Source: Entoloma clypeatum (taxonomy: Eukaryota; Basidiomycota; Agaricomycetes; Agaricales; Entolomataceae). Taken from it: a stretch of DNA of 64,000 bases. The notes beneath the pieces were generated by a model, which did no database searches, was not told the origin of the DNA, and saw only the letters and a list, made by a program, of their open reading frames with translations. Positions 8,318 through 17,432 of this stretch are shown here, in pieces; position 1 is the first letter of the stretch, and each line of letters opens with the position of its first letter. Position numbers and translations under genes: made by a program. The stretch lies in NCBI GenBank assembly GCA_963565915.1, contig OY751489.1, positions 1,612,001-1,676,000 on the forward strand, given 5' to 3'.

Positions 8318-11300
8318 TTATCGTGGACGTGACGGGTTCTGCCGATGGAAATCACAGATCAAATCTTGAGCGTTCTGAACATTAGCTCGCGGTTCCCATG
8401 TGTTCTCTTCTGGGCCATATCCTTCCCATTGGACAAGGTACTGGATCTTTCCACAGAATTTCTGAGAGTCCAGGATCATGGAGACATGGTACTCTTCTCG
8501 TCCTTCAACAATGATCGGATCAGGGGCTGGTTTCTTTTTCTGGATGGCGTACTTCGGAGTTTCATATGGTGACAACAGGGTCTCGTTGAACACAGGGTGA
8601 ATCATCTTCCAAGTCTTCGGAAGATCAAGAAGGTATGCGCTAGCTCCTTTCTTCTCTAGGACTTTGAATGGTCCATGTCGGAGTGCATCAAGTTTCTTTG
8701 AGGGGCGATCGGTCCTGATGTTAGTTCCTTCCAGCCACACCTTGTCTCCGATGTGGTAGTTCCGAGATGGACTTCGCTGTGTGTCAACTGTCTTCTTCAT
8801 CTGATCCTGTGCTTGTTTCAGCACAGCATTGGCTTCTTCTTGTGCCTGTTTGAGTTTTTTCAAGAAGTCGTTGGCAGCCGGGTTGGTATCTTCTAACACG
8901 AGTTCTCCCTTCCACGGATGTAAACCGTAGTTGAGGTAGAATGGGGTGTGCTTCGTTGCCTGGTGTTCTTTGTCATTGTACTGGAACTCTGCGATTGCGA
9001 TCCATTCTGCCCAATCATCCTGTAGGTGGTTGACAAAGTTTCGTAAGAATGCTTTTGTTTCCTGATGCGACCGCTCGGCCTGTCCATCAGTCTGTGGGTG
9101 GTATGCGGTGGACAGGTTCCTCTTGATCCCTAGCATGCGGCAGAGTATCTCCATGAACTTCGCGGCGAACTGTGGTCCCCTATCGCTGATGATCTTCTTG
9201 GGGATCCCATGAAGCTTCCATATCTGATCCTGATAGATCTTGGCTAATCCTTCAGCTGATAGTTCCACGGTTGTCGGAATAAGGTGAAGCATCTTTGAAT
9301 GTCTATCCATGATGACCAGAATTGCGTTTTTTCCATCAGATTCTGGTATCGGTCCCACAACGTCGATTCCTATGTCTTCCCATGGGTGACTTGGTGCTGC
9401 ATGGGGATGTAGCAGAGCATGTCGCTTTTGTCGGTTAATCTTGTTGTGTTGACAAGTGTCGCAACCCTTCACATACTTCTTCACATCATGCAGTATGGTA
9501 GGCCACCAGTAGGTGCGAGTGAGGAGTTCATGTGTCCAGTACTGTCCTGGATGTCCAGCCACTGGTGCATCGTGTGACTCAAACATCAGTTCTTGATGCA
9601 GTTGTGAGTCCGGTGGAACATAGACTCGTTCGCTTGTGTAGGTGATACCATTCTCCTGTTGGTACCAATGAGGATTATTTTTTAGGCCCTGCGCTACTTC
9701 TGTCTCCATGTGGTTAGAAGCCTTGATGTGTGCGATCCATGGGTTTTCAATGGTTGTGATGTTTCCAATTTTGATGGAATCAGATGTCTCACCCCCTTCA
9801 AAGAATTGTTCCTCCATGAACATTTCCATTTGTACCACATCTTCTGATTCCAACCGTTTCAAGAATAGTCCCTCCTTGAGCATTTGGTCACTGTCCTGTG
9901 GTTCGAGTTCTGCTTCATACCAGGGTAAGCGTGACAGGATGTCCGCTTTTGCATTGGTCTTGCCGGGCACATGCCGTAATTCGAAGTCATAGTCTTGTAA
10001 CTTCATTTTCCAGTGTCGCTGTCGTTGATTCAGGTCCTGAGGACGACAGAAATATTCCAAGTTCTTGTGATCGGTCAAGATCTCGAAACGTTCCCTGGCT
10101 TCAAGCAGATAGTGTCTCCAATCTTTCAATGCTTCCACGACCGCCAGGAGTTCCTTGTCGTATATCTCGTAATTTTGTTCGGCCGCAGACATGGTCCGCG
10201 ACAAGAACGCAATGGGGTGCCATTTGTCGTTTTGCTTCTGAGAGAGTACTGCTCCAATTGCATAGCCCGATGCATCGGTTTCAACCCTGAACTGTCCCTC
10301 TGGTTTCGGTAATGCCAAGACTGGTGCTGATGTAATTGCCCGTATGAGACCTTCAAAGGCTTGCTGCTCTGTTGGTCCCCAAGTAAATGCCGTGCCGCCT
10401 GTGAGTGCGGTGAGAGGTTTCGCGATGTTTGAGTACCCTTCAATAAATCATCGATAGAAGTTAGCAAATCCAAGGAATTTCTGAACTTCCTTTTTTGATG
10501 TGGGTGCTCGCCAGTTTCGAATTGTATCCACCTTCTCAGTTTCCATCTCAACACGTCCCTCACCAACCACATATCCCAATATAGGACATTTCGTTACTTC
10601 CATCAGCAAATCAGACATGTGCTACAGAGCGCTACATAGCACTCTGCAGCATACATCCCTGAGAATGTAGTGCCCTATAGTGCCCATAGCAGCCATAGCA
10701 CATGTCTGATTTGCTGATGTCCCATAAACACTTCTTTTCCTTTAGGAACAAATCATTGTCCGATAGGATCTGTAGGATTTCTTCAGTGTTTCGCGCGAGT
10801 TCTTCCTTGGTTTTACCGATAACCACGATATCATCCATGTAGATCACGCAGATACGTCGGCGGATCTGGTCCTGGAATAGACTAGCCATCATTCGCGAGA
10901 ACGTTCCTGGGGAGTTGCAAAGACCGAAAAACATGACCAATGGTTCGAACAACCCTTGACTGGTGAGGAACACAGCTTTCCATTCATCGCCCTCCTTAAT
11001 CCAGACGTTGTTATAGCCCCACATGATATCCATTTTATTGAAGTAGACCGCATCTTTCAGTACGTCCAAGAGATCGGATATTCGTGGGAGTGGGAACTTG
11101 TCTTTGACCATGAATTTATTGACCATGCGGTAATCTTGTACCAATCGTTTGGAGCCATCCTTCTTGTTGATGAAGAAGCAAGGGGAGGCATAAGGGGATT
11201 TGGACGGACGGATCTTTCCTGTTGCTAGACCCTCGTCAATGAATGCGTCCAATTCCTCTTGTTCCTTTTGCGTCATAGGATATGTATTTCCCCCTAGTTC

Positions 11301-12088
11301 CTTTGGTGCGTCCGATGTAAGTTCGATCCCATGGTCCCATTCCCTCTCCTTTGGGATCTTATCGAAGTTTTCTTTTTCGAAAAGATGAGCAAATCGTTCA
11401 ACATATGAGGGTCGTCTGGTTGTGGGAGGTGGTGTGGGAGTGACAGCTTCCGAGATAGGGTCTCCAGGCTTCCATTTCTGATCCGACTTTTTGGGTGCAT
11501 CTTTGTCGCGCACCTCAACCATGCAAACTCGGTGTTTGCGACCATTAAGGTTAATCCTGAAATCTGAGTGTTTGGTTCGACATGTTGTTGGGCACCGGTT
11601 AAATGTTACCGCGCCGGTTGTCCAATTGATTGTGGGGTTGTGGTGCACCAACCAGTCATGTCCCAAGAGCATGTCCGTTCTCCCAATGTCCAGTACCATT
11701 GCTTCCATGGTTTCCTGATGTGCTCCCAAATCCAGTTTGATTTCGGCAAGTTGGCTTGCTTTCTGTTGTCGATTTGGTGATCCATCCGCATTTAGAATTG
11801 CTATGGGTGGTATTCCTCGCGTGGGGAGGTTCTGTTCGCGTACTATTCTGGGATGGATGCATGTGCGCTCACATCCGCTGTCAACCTCAGGTCGGATAAC
11901 CTTTGGCCCTCATCGTGTCCTGAGCTGAGCTAACAGCCTGATCTCTCGTCTTTTTGGAGGTTTATCTCCCTTCACAATCTTAGTCGACGCAGTGGCTCGC
12001 TTGGCAGGGATGACATAAGTTCTATTGTCTGCAGTCATACAAGGCAAGCAAGTCCGTTTAATAGATAAGGGTCGCGACTTAGCGTCGT
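8318..12088 (-). pseudogene. pol of element 2, broken (protease, RT, RNase H, integrase, chromodomain)
   Basis: The frame follows gag in the -1 frame. The protease has the catalytic DSG near 11872-11882. Reverse transcriptase has YMDD at 10830-10841. RNase H starts near 10310. The integrase has its zinc-binding HHCC near 9450-9600 and its core to about 8950. A C-terminal chromodomain near 8370-8510 has the [13 protein letters not shown] signature. Lesions: TGA at 11910-11912 (CGA in element 1), a 119-bp insertion at 10601-10719 and TGA at 10448-10450. From 10318 to 8318 an intact 666-codon frame covers RNase H to chromodomain. Chromodomains of this class steer integration to marked chromatin. 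Confidence 0.93.
10601..10719. mobile_element. 119-bp MITE-like inverted-repeat insertion in the RT domain
   Basis: Perfect 24-bp terminal inverted repeats lie at 10601-10624 and 10696-10719 (CATCAGCAAATCAGACATGT plus GCTA, and its complement). The same site in element 1 (about 1612-1625) lacks the segment. TC flanks both ends (10599-10600 and 10720-10721), so the duplication is 2 bp. The 71-bp interior has no reading frame of note. It must be mobilised in trans if it is a transposon. The superfamily is not identifiable from these ends alone. Confidence 0.85.
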
Positions 12089-12955
12089 TTAATCGGACCC
12101 TTCGGGAAAATCCTTCTTGTCGGCTTCTAAGATTGTGGTTTCATCATTCTCGGCATCTTCCTCGGCCACCTTCCTAACCCTTCCGGAGTTCTTCTTCGGC
12201 TTGCGGCAGTTGCGCGCGATATGGCCTTCTTGGTCACAGTTGAAACACTTGCGACCATCTTTCTTCTTTGGAGCGCTACAGTCTTTAGCCAGATGACCGA
12301 AGCGCTGACAGTTGTAGCAGCGGGCTACTCCTGCTTTGTCGATCTCCATGGCTTTGCCCTGACCACCATAAGTGGTACCCGATCCGGTGCGCATGTCGCC
12401 GCCACCTCGGATGACCAGTGCGTGTCCTTCCATCTGTCGTCCCTTGTTCCGGATCTCCTTTGCGTAATCGGTGTATGTCTTGCCATCGCTGGCCACTTGT
12501 TCAGAGATTCTGCGGTTGACGTTTTTCTCTAGGATGTATTTCCCAGTTTCTTCACCAAGGTTTGACAGTCCCAAGAGTTCTTCAAATTCATCCAAGAATT
12601 CATCAACAGTGCGTTTCTCTTGTTTCAGGACTTCGAGTCTCGCTTTGGCAGCGACCAACTTGTTGGCGATGGAGAATCGTGTGGCGATATCATCGGAAAA
12701 ACCTAGCCAGGTGATGTTCTCGTTGTCAGCGGTAAGAGCGTCTAACTTGTTACTGGCCCAGTGTCTGCCGGACCCTTCCATCATGCGGGATAACACCGCA
12801 AGAATCTTCTGATCATCTGTGAGGCTCTTTTGGAACCTGATGTATAGTTTGGTGGCTTTCCACCACTCGTCGAAGGTGTATCTGTCCTTGAACATCCCAG
12901 GATCCTTGATGATCTTGGATGTATCCATTGTTTGTACAGCCGGAGCTTCTGCCAT
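12089..12955 (-). CDS. gag of element 2
   Basis: A 288-codon frame has a helical capsid-like region (WWKATKLYIRF, later LDEFEELLGLSNLGEE), a Gly-rich linker and two CCHC knuckles (CYNCQRFGHLAKDC and CFNCDQEGHIARNC), then an acidic tail. The protein would form the particle and bind RNA. It ends with TAA, and pol continues in the -1 frame. UUUUCCC lies a few codons before the stop, a possible but non-classical slippery site. The same frame is open upstream without a Met to 13327, so the true gag start is probably further upstream (see 12958-13644). Confidence 0.85.
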   Translation of the reverse strand: MAEAPAVQTMDTSKIIKDPGMFKDRYTFDEWWKATKLYIRFQKSLTDDQKILAVLSRMMEGSGRHWASNKLDALTADNENITWLGFSDDIATRFSIANKLVAAKARLEVLKQEKRTVDEFLDEFEELLGLSNLGEETGKYILEKNVNRRISEQVASDGKTYTDYAKEIRNKGRQMEGHALVIRGGGDMRTGSGTTYGGQGKAMEIDKAGVARCYNCQRFGHLAKDCSAPKKKDGRKCFNCDQEGHIARNCRKPKKNSGRVRKVAEEDAENDETTILEADKKDFPEGSD

Positions 12956-12957
12956 GT

Positions 12958-13644
12958 TTAGAGTCTGCGGAGGAGAAGAGGAGTCGGGTTGTTGGGATGA
13001 AGATGGGGTTCGGGATACAGATAAGGATTGAAAATGAGTCCCTGTTCTAGGCGTCTGTTCGATATCTGACTGCGCAGAGTCAAAAGTAAATTCGTCAGGA
13101 GACTCGTCGGCGGAATCGGTGGCAAAACGTTCAGAGTATTTCCTCTGTAAATCTCTAAGGAATCTCTGTTCCTGCGCGTCTGTTGGTCTCGAGAAGGGGT
13201 CAAGTCTCTCGTTTCGTGCCCAGCAGTTGTACTCGGTCTGTTGTTCTTCGGTGGTGAAGTGGGCGTAGATCTGCTGCTTCGAGTAAGACGTGATGATGTG
13301 GCTCTGGGACGTCTCGATGTGAGCGTCCTAATCAATCTTCTGATAACGGTTGTCTGGACACCGATAAACTCTCTGATCTCTGTAATCCGACCTGTCTGAG
13401 GTCCTTCTTGAACGCGAAAGCTTTTGAGTTCGTTCTGTCGGGCGTTGTAACACGCGATCTGGTGTTGCCGAGCAAGATGGATGCTCTCTGCTATCTCGCC
13501 GTGGGGGCGATGCTCATCGTTGTCTAGTTCTTCGTCAAGCACCTGCTGTAGGATGCGACGGATCTCCGATTCGATGTACTGCTGGATAAGCGTAAAATCG
13601 ATACTGTCTCGAGGACTTAGCTCCTCCTGTCGGGCTTCTGGCAT
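12958..13644 (-). CDS. N-terminal gag segment of element 2, probably frame-shifted
   Basis: This 228-codon frame starts near the 5' LTR and ends three bases before the ATG of the next frame. Its first half (to about 13330) is rich in charged and helical sequence and looks coding. Its second half is Pro/Arg-rich. From 13327 downward the frame shared with gag reads as a better protein (KQQIYAHFTTEEQQTEYNCW and onward). The simplest reading is one gag starting at 13644 with a one-base shift near 13320-13330, by mutation or by programmed -1 frameshifting. Two overlapping proteins are the alternative. Confidence 0.5.
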   Translation of the reverse strand: MPEARQEELSPRDSIDFTLIQQYIESEIRRILQQVLDEELDNDEHRPHGEIAESIHLARQHQIACYNARQNELKSFRVQEGPQTGRITEIREFIGVQTTVIRRLIRTLTSRRPRATSSRLTRSSRSTPTSPPKNNRPSTTAGHETRDLTPSRDQQTRRNRDSLEIYRGNTLNVLPPIPPTSLLTNLLLTLRSQISNRRLEQGLIFNPYLYPEPHLHPNNPTPLLLRRL

Positions 13645-13733
13645 GCTGAATGGGTTACTGGTGAAGTCTTCAAAGAAGCGCGATGTCTTGACTCGTCTGG
13701 TAGTTGCTCTCTTTGCTCTGGGCGAACCTAACG

Positions 13734-13744
13734 AGATTTAGCAA
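13734..13744 (-). other. Self-priming primer binding site of element 2
   Basis: Two bases after the 5' LTR the minus strand reads TTGCTAAATCT. The LTR contains AGATTTAGCAA (minus strand, 13830-13820), which pairs with it over all 11 bases. The first base of that motif lies 34 nt after the start of a TATA box. In Tf1 of fission yeast the first 11 nt of the mRNA fold back to prime reverse transcription (established knowledge). No match to a tRNA 3' end (TGG...) is seen. Confidence 0.8.
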
Positions 13745-13746
13745 CT

Positions 13747-14114
13747 TGTTATGCTTAACAAACCATTCCAAGGTTCGGGCAGAGTATGCAGGAAAGTGGA
13801 AAGGCGAAGAGCAAAGTGATTGCTAAATCTAAGGAATGTAGCTATGGTACATGGGGTTTATATAGTACTGGCTACGAGCGGTAGCGAGTGAGTCAGTAGC
13901 TGCGGAAGGCAGTGCGGATGAGTCAGTAACTGCGGAAAGGCAGTGCGAAGTGAGTCAGACGACTGCGGAGTGCGAGTCAGCGCGGGAGCGAAGTATACTA
14001 AAGGAGAATGGTAGAGTAAAGGTAAATGAATAAGCAGTCCGATGAGTCAAAGAAATGACGAAGGTACGATGCAAGGGAAAAGTGCGTAACATACAAACCG
14101 GTAAGTCTGTAACA
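13747..14114 (-). repeat. 5' LTR of element 2
   Basis: 368 bp, TGTTAT...GTAACA. It matches 7409-7797 except for four CpG-site transitions and the loss of a 21-bp segment between CTGCGGA repeats. Confidence 0.95.
13857..13864 (-). promoter_or_regulatory. TATA box of element 2, predicted start at 13830
   Basis: TATATAAA on the minus strand lies 27-34 bases before the A of AGATTTAGCAA at 13830. That base is the transcript start predicted by the self-priming model. The same spacing occurs in the other LTR (7519-7526 to 7492) and in the solo LTR (about 14314-14321 to 14287). Confidence 0.7.
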
Positions 14115-14205
14115 AGGTCCAAGCACCATAACACATTGTGTACAGTTATATATATCTCACATTTAATTTAAAATTAATTCATATTATATATTCTTATAAA
14201 CCCAT

Positions 14206-14663
14206 TGTTATGGTTGACAAACCCATGTGATGCTTAGGCAGAGAGGCTTAAGTAGCAAAGGCGGATACCAAGGTGATTGCTAGATCTGGGGAATACATGC
14301 AATGTATCTACCCTATATATACTAGAAGGTCGAGTCATCTAGATGACTCTAGAGCGGTTCCGGTCTGACTCCAGAAGCGGACCCGGAGTAGGTGTCTATG
14401 GTAACTGCTGCGGCGTGAGTCAGAGTATCTAAGTATAGTCCAATAAGTAACATGATGTCAAGGATGTGTGAGAGTCACCATCTAGATATGGTAACGATGA
14501 CCATACTGTAGTGAGTAAGCAGAGGCCGGGGCCTGAATGATGTAAAAGTGAATAGTAAGCATGAAACCAATAGATAAGATGAAACTGGCCATTAATCAGA
14601 TAAGGCCTCTATGTCTTGTATCTTGTCCGAGCGATCAATGCCATGGATAGCGAATCCATAACA
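14206..14663 (-). repeat. Solo LTR of a related element, target duplication CCCAT
   Basis: It starts TGTTATGG and ends CCATAACA. It is flanked by CCCAT at 14201-14205 and 14664-14668. It has the same layout as the element 2 LTR: TTGCTAGATCT at 14277-14287, TATATATA about 30 bases further, and a CAAACCC block near the end. The rest differs, so it is another subfamily. A solo LTR arises by recombination between the two LTRs of a full element. Confidence 0.9.
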
Positions 14664-15461
14664 CCCATGCAGAGACAATGCTGCATGGCAAAGCATGGGT
14701 CTAAATGCTCATATACATGAGTTTATGGTTCTGTGACATAACTCTGTTTGTACTTGTTTGTACATGGTCTGTGTGCATCCTTGTAGGAATAAATACTCAA
14801 TGTATCTGTACTTGCAATAACAGGACTTTTACAAAGTACTTTCATCAATGCTCCACTCTTCTTTTCAATCCCTCCAATGTGAGTATCTCACCCAGGTTCC
14901 ACTGCGTCTGCAGGCATGCTGTTTGAGATGTTCCTTGAGTCTTCTAGGTATGCCACGGCCCCTCCACATTTCCATATCCTCCAAGATGCCATGCCGCCTA
15001 TTCCTGTAGCTGCATGTACGACAGAACCGCACGAGCCCTGTGACATAAATCCTCGAACAAATCATGCACACAGTCAGCTTCGATCTTCCGATGTTGTGCC
15101 ACTGACCAAGATCGACACAATACCTCAACAAGGTGATTTCATTTTGGAATGGGATTGGAAGCACGCCTGATATCTGAACCCTGTATGTATGCAGCGGCTA
15201 CCCAGCCTGGAGATGGAAATGAAGTCCAGTACAGTTCCAGTTCCTCTGATTCAGTGGAGGCGACAAAGGTGCCATTCAAGGAACAAGTCATAGGTAATTT
15301 TTTGTACACAAAAAGCGGGGCTAGACTCTCAACAGATACTTGGTCGGTACAGGTGTCACAAAGGTATTTTCATTTTGGCAGGCTTCTTCATACTCAATTT
15401 CATCAAAACACAGTTTATATTACCTTGAACACCATCGGTGACGTAACCTATACAAGATACG
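14664..15461. other. Gene-poor interval
   Basis: It contains short plus-strand frames (14916-15170, 15149-15559) that do not match anything I recognise and overlap the 3' end of the next gene. CCCATGC near 14664 and GCATGGG near 14692 form a short inverted pair. No supported gene. Confidence 0.4.
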
Positions 15462-17089
15462 TCATGCCTCCACTGAAGGCTCAACACTCATGTACCCATA
15501 ATAAGAGTCACGCTCTGAGCATATTCCAGCACCATCCGCCACCCACGCATCACTCGTAAGGCGCACTGGTATAGCTTGTCGCATGTCCAAAAACTGAGAT
15601 CTATGCGGGTCTGGCGGTGTCACGGTCAAAAGTATGAAGTCCTATGGCCCAGCAAGCATGAGAACGGCGTGCAAGCCATGACGTTGGTGAACAAAAATCA
15701 CCTTGACACTAAGACCAGACGCCCTAAACCCACCAACCTGGACAGACTCGTCAATGTCAATCTCGCCAGAATACGAAACCCATGTCGGTCCGTCACCCTG
15801 ATAGATTATATATGCGTCAATTGCCGAAAGTCCTCTGAGGTACCGATACCCACTGACCGCATGTCTGAAGAACCCGCTGCCAATACGGTCTACCCGCCAA
15901 ATGCTAGTCTTCCCTCCCCCATTTCTGTCCAACCTGACGTCCAACGTCGACTGCCTCATTACTTCGAGGCGCGTCGGTCGCACCTGGCCTGGAGCTGGGC
16001 TGAGCGGGAGAAAAGCTGCCAATACGCTTGCCGAGGATTCAAAGGTGATATGGAAAGGTATCGACAGCGAGGAGCAGAACACACGAGAGGCAGGAACATA
16101 TAGCTTTGTGACGATTTCATAAGAGCCTGATTTCGAGTCTATCTTCGACGTGTACAAACGCCATTCGGGGGACGGATTGAATCCTCCACGAGAAGGAGTA
16201 AGGCGTGGCGGGAGTGGTATAGCAGGCCGAGCGCGTGGATGGTAAGTGAAGGGAAGTGTTACAACGCTTGGTAAAATATCAATGGGTGGTTGAAAATTCG
16301 ATTGAAGTGACCTCACGTGGAACCAATATGAATTCCTAACAAGTGTGATTTGACAAGTGGGACCAGAGGCGGCACGGAATGAGGCTTGTTGATGATTGCG
16401 CTGACGGAATACTTGCGATGCGCCATGAAGCAGATATTAGAAATACTAATTCAAGTAGTGCTTACATCGATTGTGGCGACAAATCCAGGTAGCCCAGAGA
16501 GCTTGACGGAGAAAGTGGGTGGGAGGGGCTGTATCACCATTTCGACACATTAACACGAGACTAGAGGAACCAAAGACAGGCAGCTCACATAGGTCTTTTC
16601 GTCATAAGTATATGTTGGAGGAAGGGGCACAGAAAAGTGCAACGTCGAGGGGCAGGCCGTATTATCCAAATTCCCCACCCAGAGGAAGGCTGCACCGAGA
16701 TCCAGCTTGGTAGATGTTGTACCACCTTCTGCAATTTCTTTATAACGAAGTCTACCTTCCACCTACGACCGTTTATGTTAGCAAGGGATGATAGGCAATC
16801 AAAGCCATACCTTGATTTCCACACTCGTAATACCCTCTGGCCTGGACAGCTCAACCGCCCCTTCAATTGTGGAACGAGATCCATAAACAGGAGTCGCATG
16901 GCATTCTTGGGCTCTCAAGATCAGCCGCACGTCCCCGTTCTTCGACAACTTGACAAAGTTTCCCATCGGCCGAGTCAGAGGCCTTATTTGGTCCACCATG
17001 GCAAGCCGTTGCTCATGTGCATGCGGCTCCGCCGAGTACGACGGTGAGCGCGCGAAGCTGTAAGCCGGGGGATTGGTGGTGGCGGTCAT
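15462..17089 (-). CDS. Arrestin-like protein, copy A
   Basis: Hand-spliced exons are 17089-16811, 16762-16589, 16528-16466, 16411-16317, 16266-15702 and 15641-15462. They join in frame to about 451 residues ending in TGA. The N-terminal beta-rich part contains KNGDVRLIL, GSRSTIEGAVEL and VEIKVEGRLRY. The middle has IPFHITFESSASVLAAFLP, and the C-terminal part has GEIDIDESVQVGGFRASGLS and a final IPVRLTSDAW strand. This pattern suits fungal arrestin-fold proteins, which act as adaptors in membrane protein trafficking and signalling. No PY motif is seen. A paralogue (33046-34565) has the same order and similar motifs. Role in this fungus unknown. Confidence 0.7.
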
Positions 17090-17432
17090 GGTAGCAGAGT
17101 CCACAGGGGCAAGCAAGGTGGTCCAAGACCTTGGCGGAAGAGTTGTGCACCACATGGGCCACGCTGACTCAACCAACTTGTACATCAGAAGAATGGCAAC
17201 GCAGTCAGCATCCCCAAAAAGACTTGTCCTGACTGCGCATTTCGCACAGCAGCGGCTGGCAAGCGACGGCCGCGAGAGAAGAAGTTGGAATGGGAAAGCT
17301 TACGTTATAGCTCATGACAGTCGTTTATACACAAAGTACAGAAAGTACATTGAATTCATCCCTCGATCTTTGATTGCCAAGTCCCTGAGAGAATCGACTG
17401 CCGCGACCGCGCGCACCTCCTGACGGGGGAGG

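Larger units (their letters stand above)
7409..14114 (-). mobile_element. Element 2: nearly complete Tf1/sushi-like chromovirus with two LTRs
   Basis: It is 6,706 bp in minus orientation, flanked by AGGTC at 7404-7408 and 14115-14119, a perfect 5-bp duplication. Order in its own sense: 5' LTR (13747-14114), self-priming PBS, gag, pol with chromodomain, accessory ORF, polypurine tract, 3' LTR (7409-7797). The LTRs differ by four substitutions, all at CpG, and one 21-bp gap. The insertion is thus fairly recent. Pol is broken by stops at 11910-11912 and 10448-10450 and by an insertion at 10601-10719, so it is not autonomous as assembled. Confidence 0.95.

Noticed and set aside
11491..11928. Plus-strand frames opposite element 2 pol
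   Set aside because: They mirror the pol coding strand and have no independent support.
15576..16103. 175-codon plus-strand frame
   Set aside because: It lies antisense to the well-spliced arrestin-like gene and has no domain.
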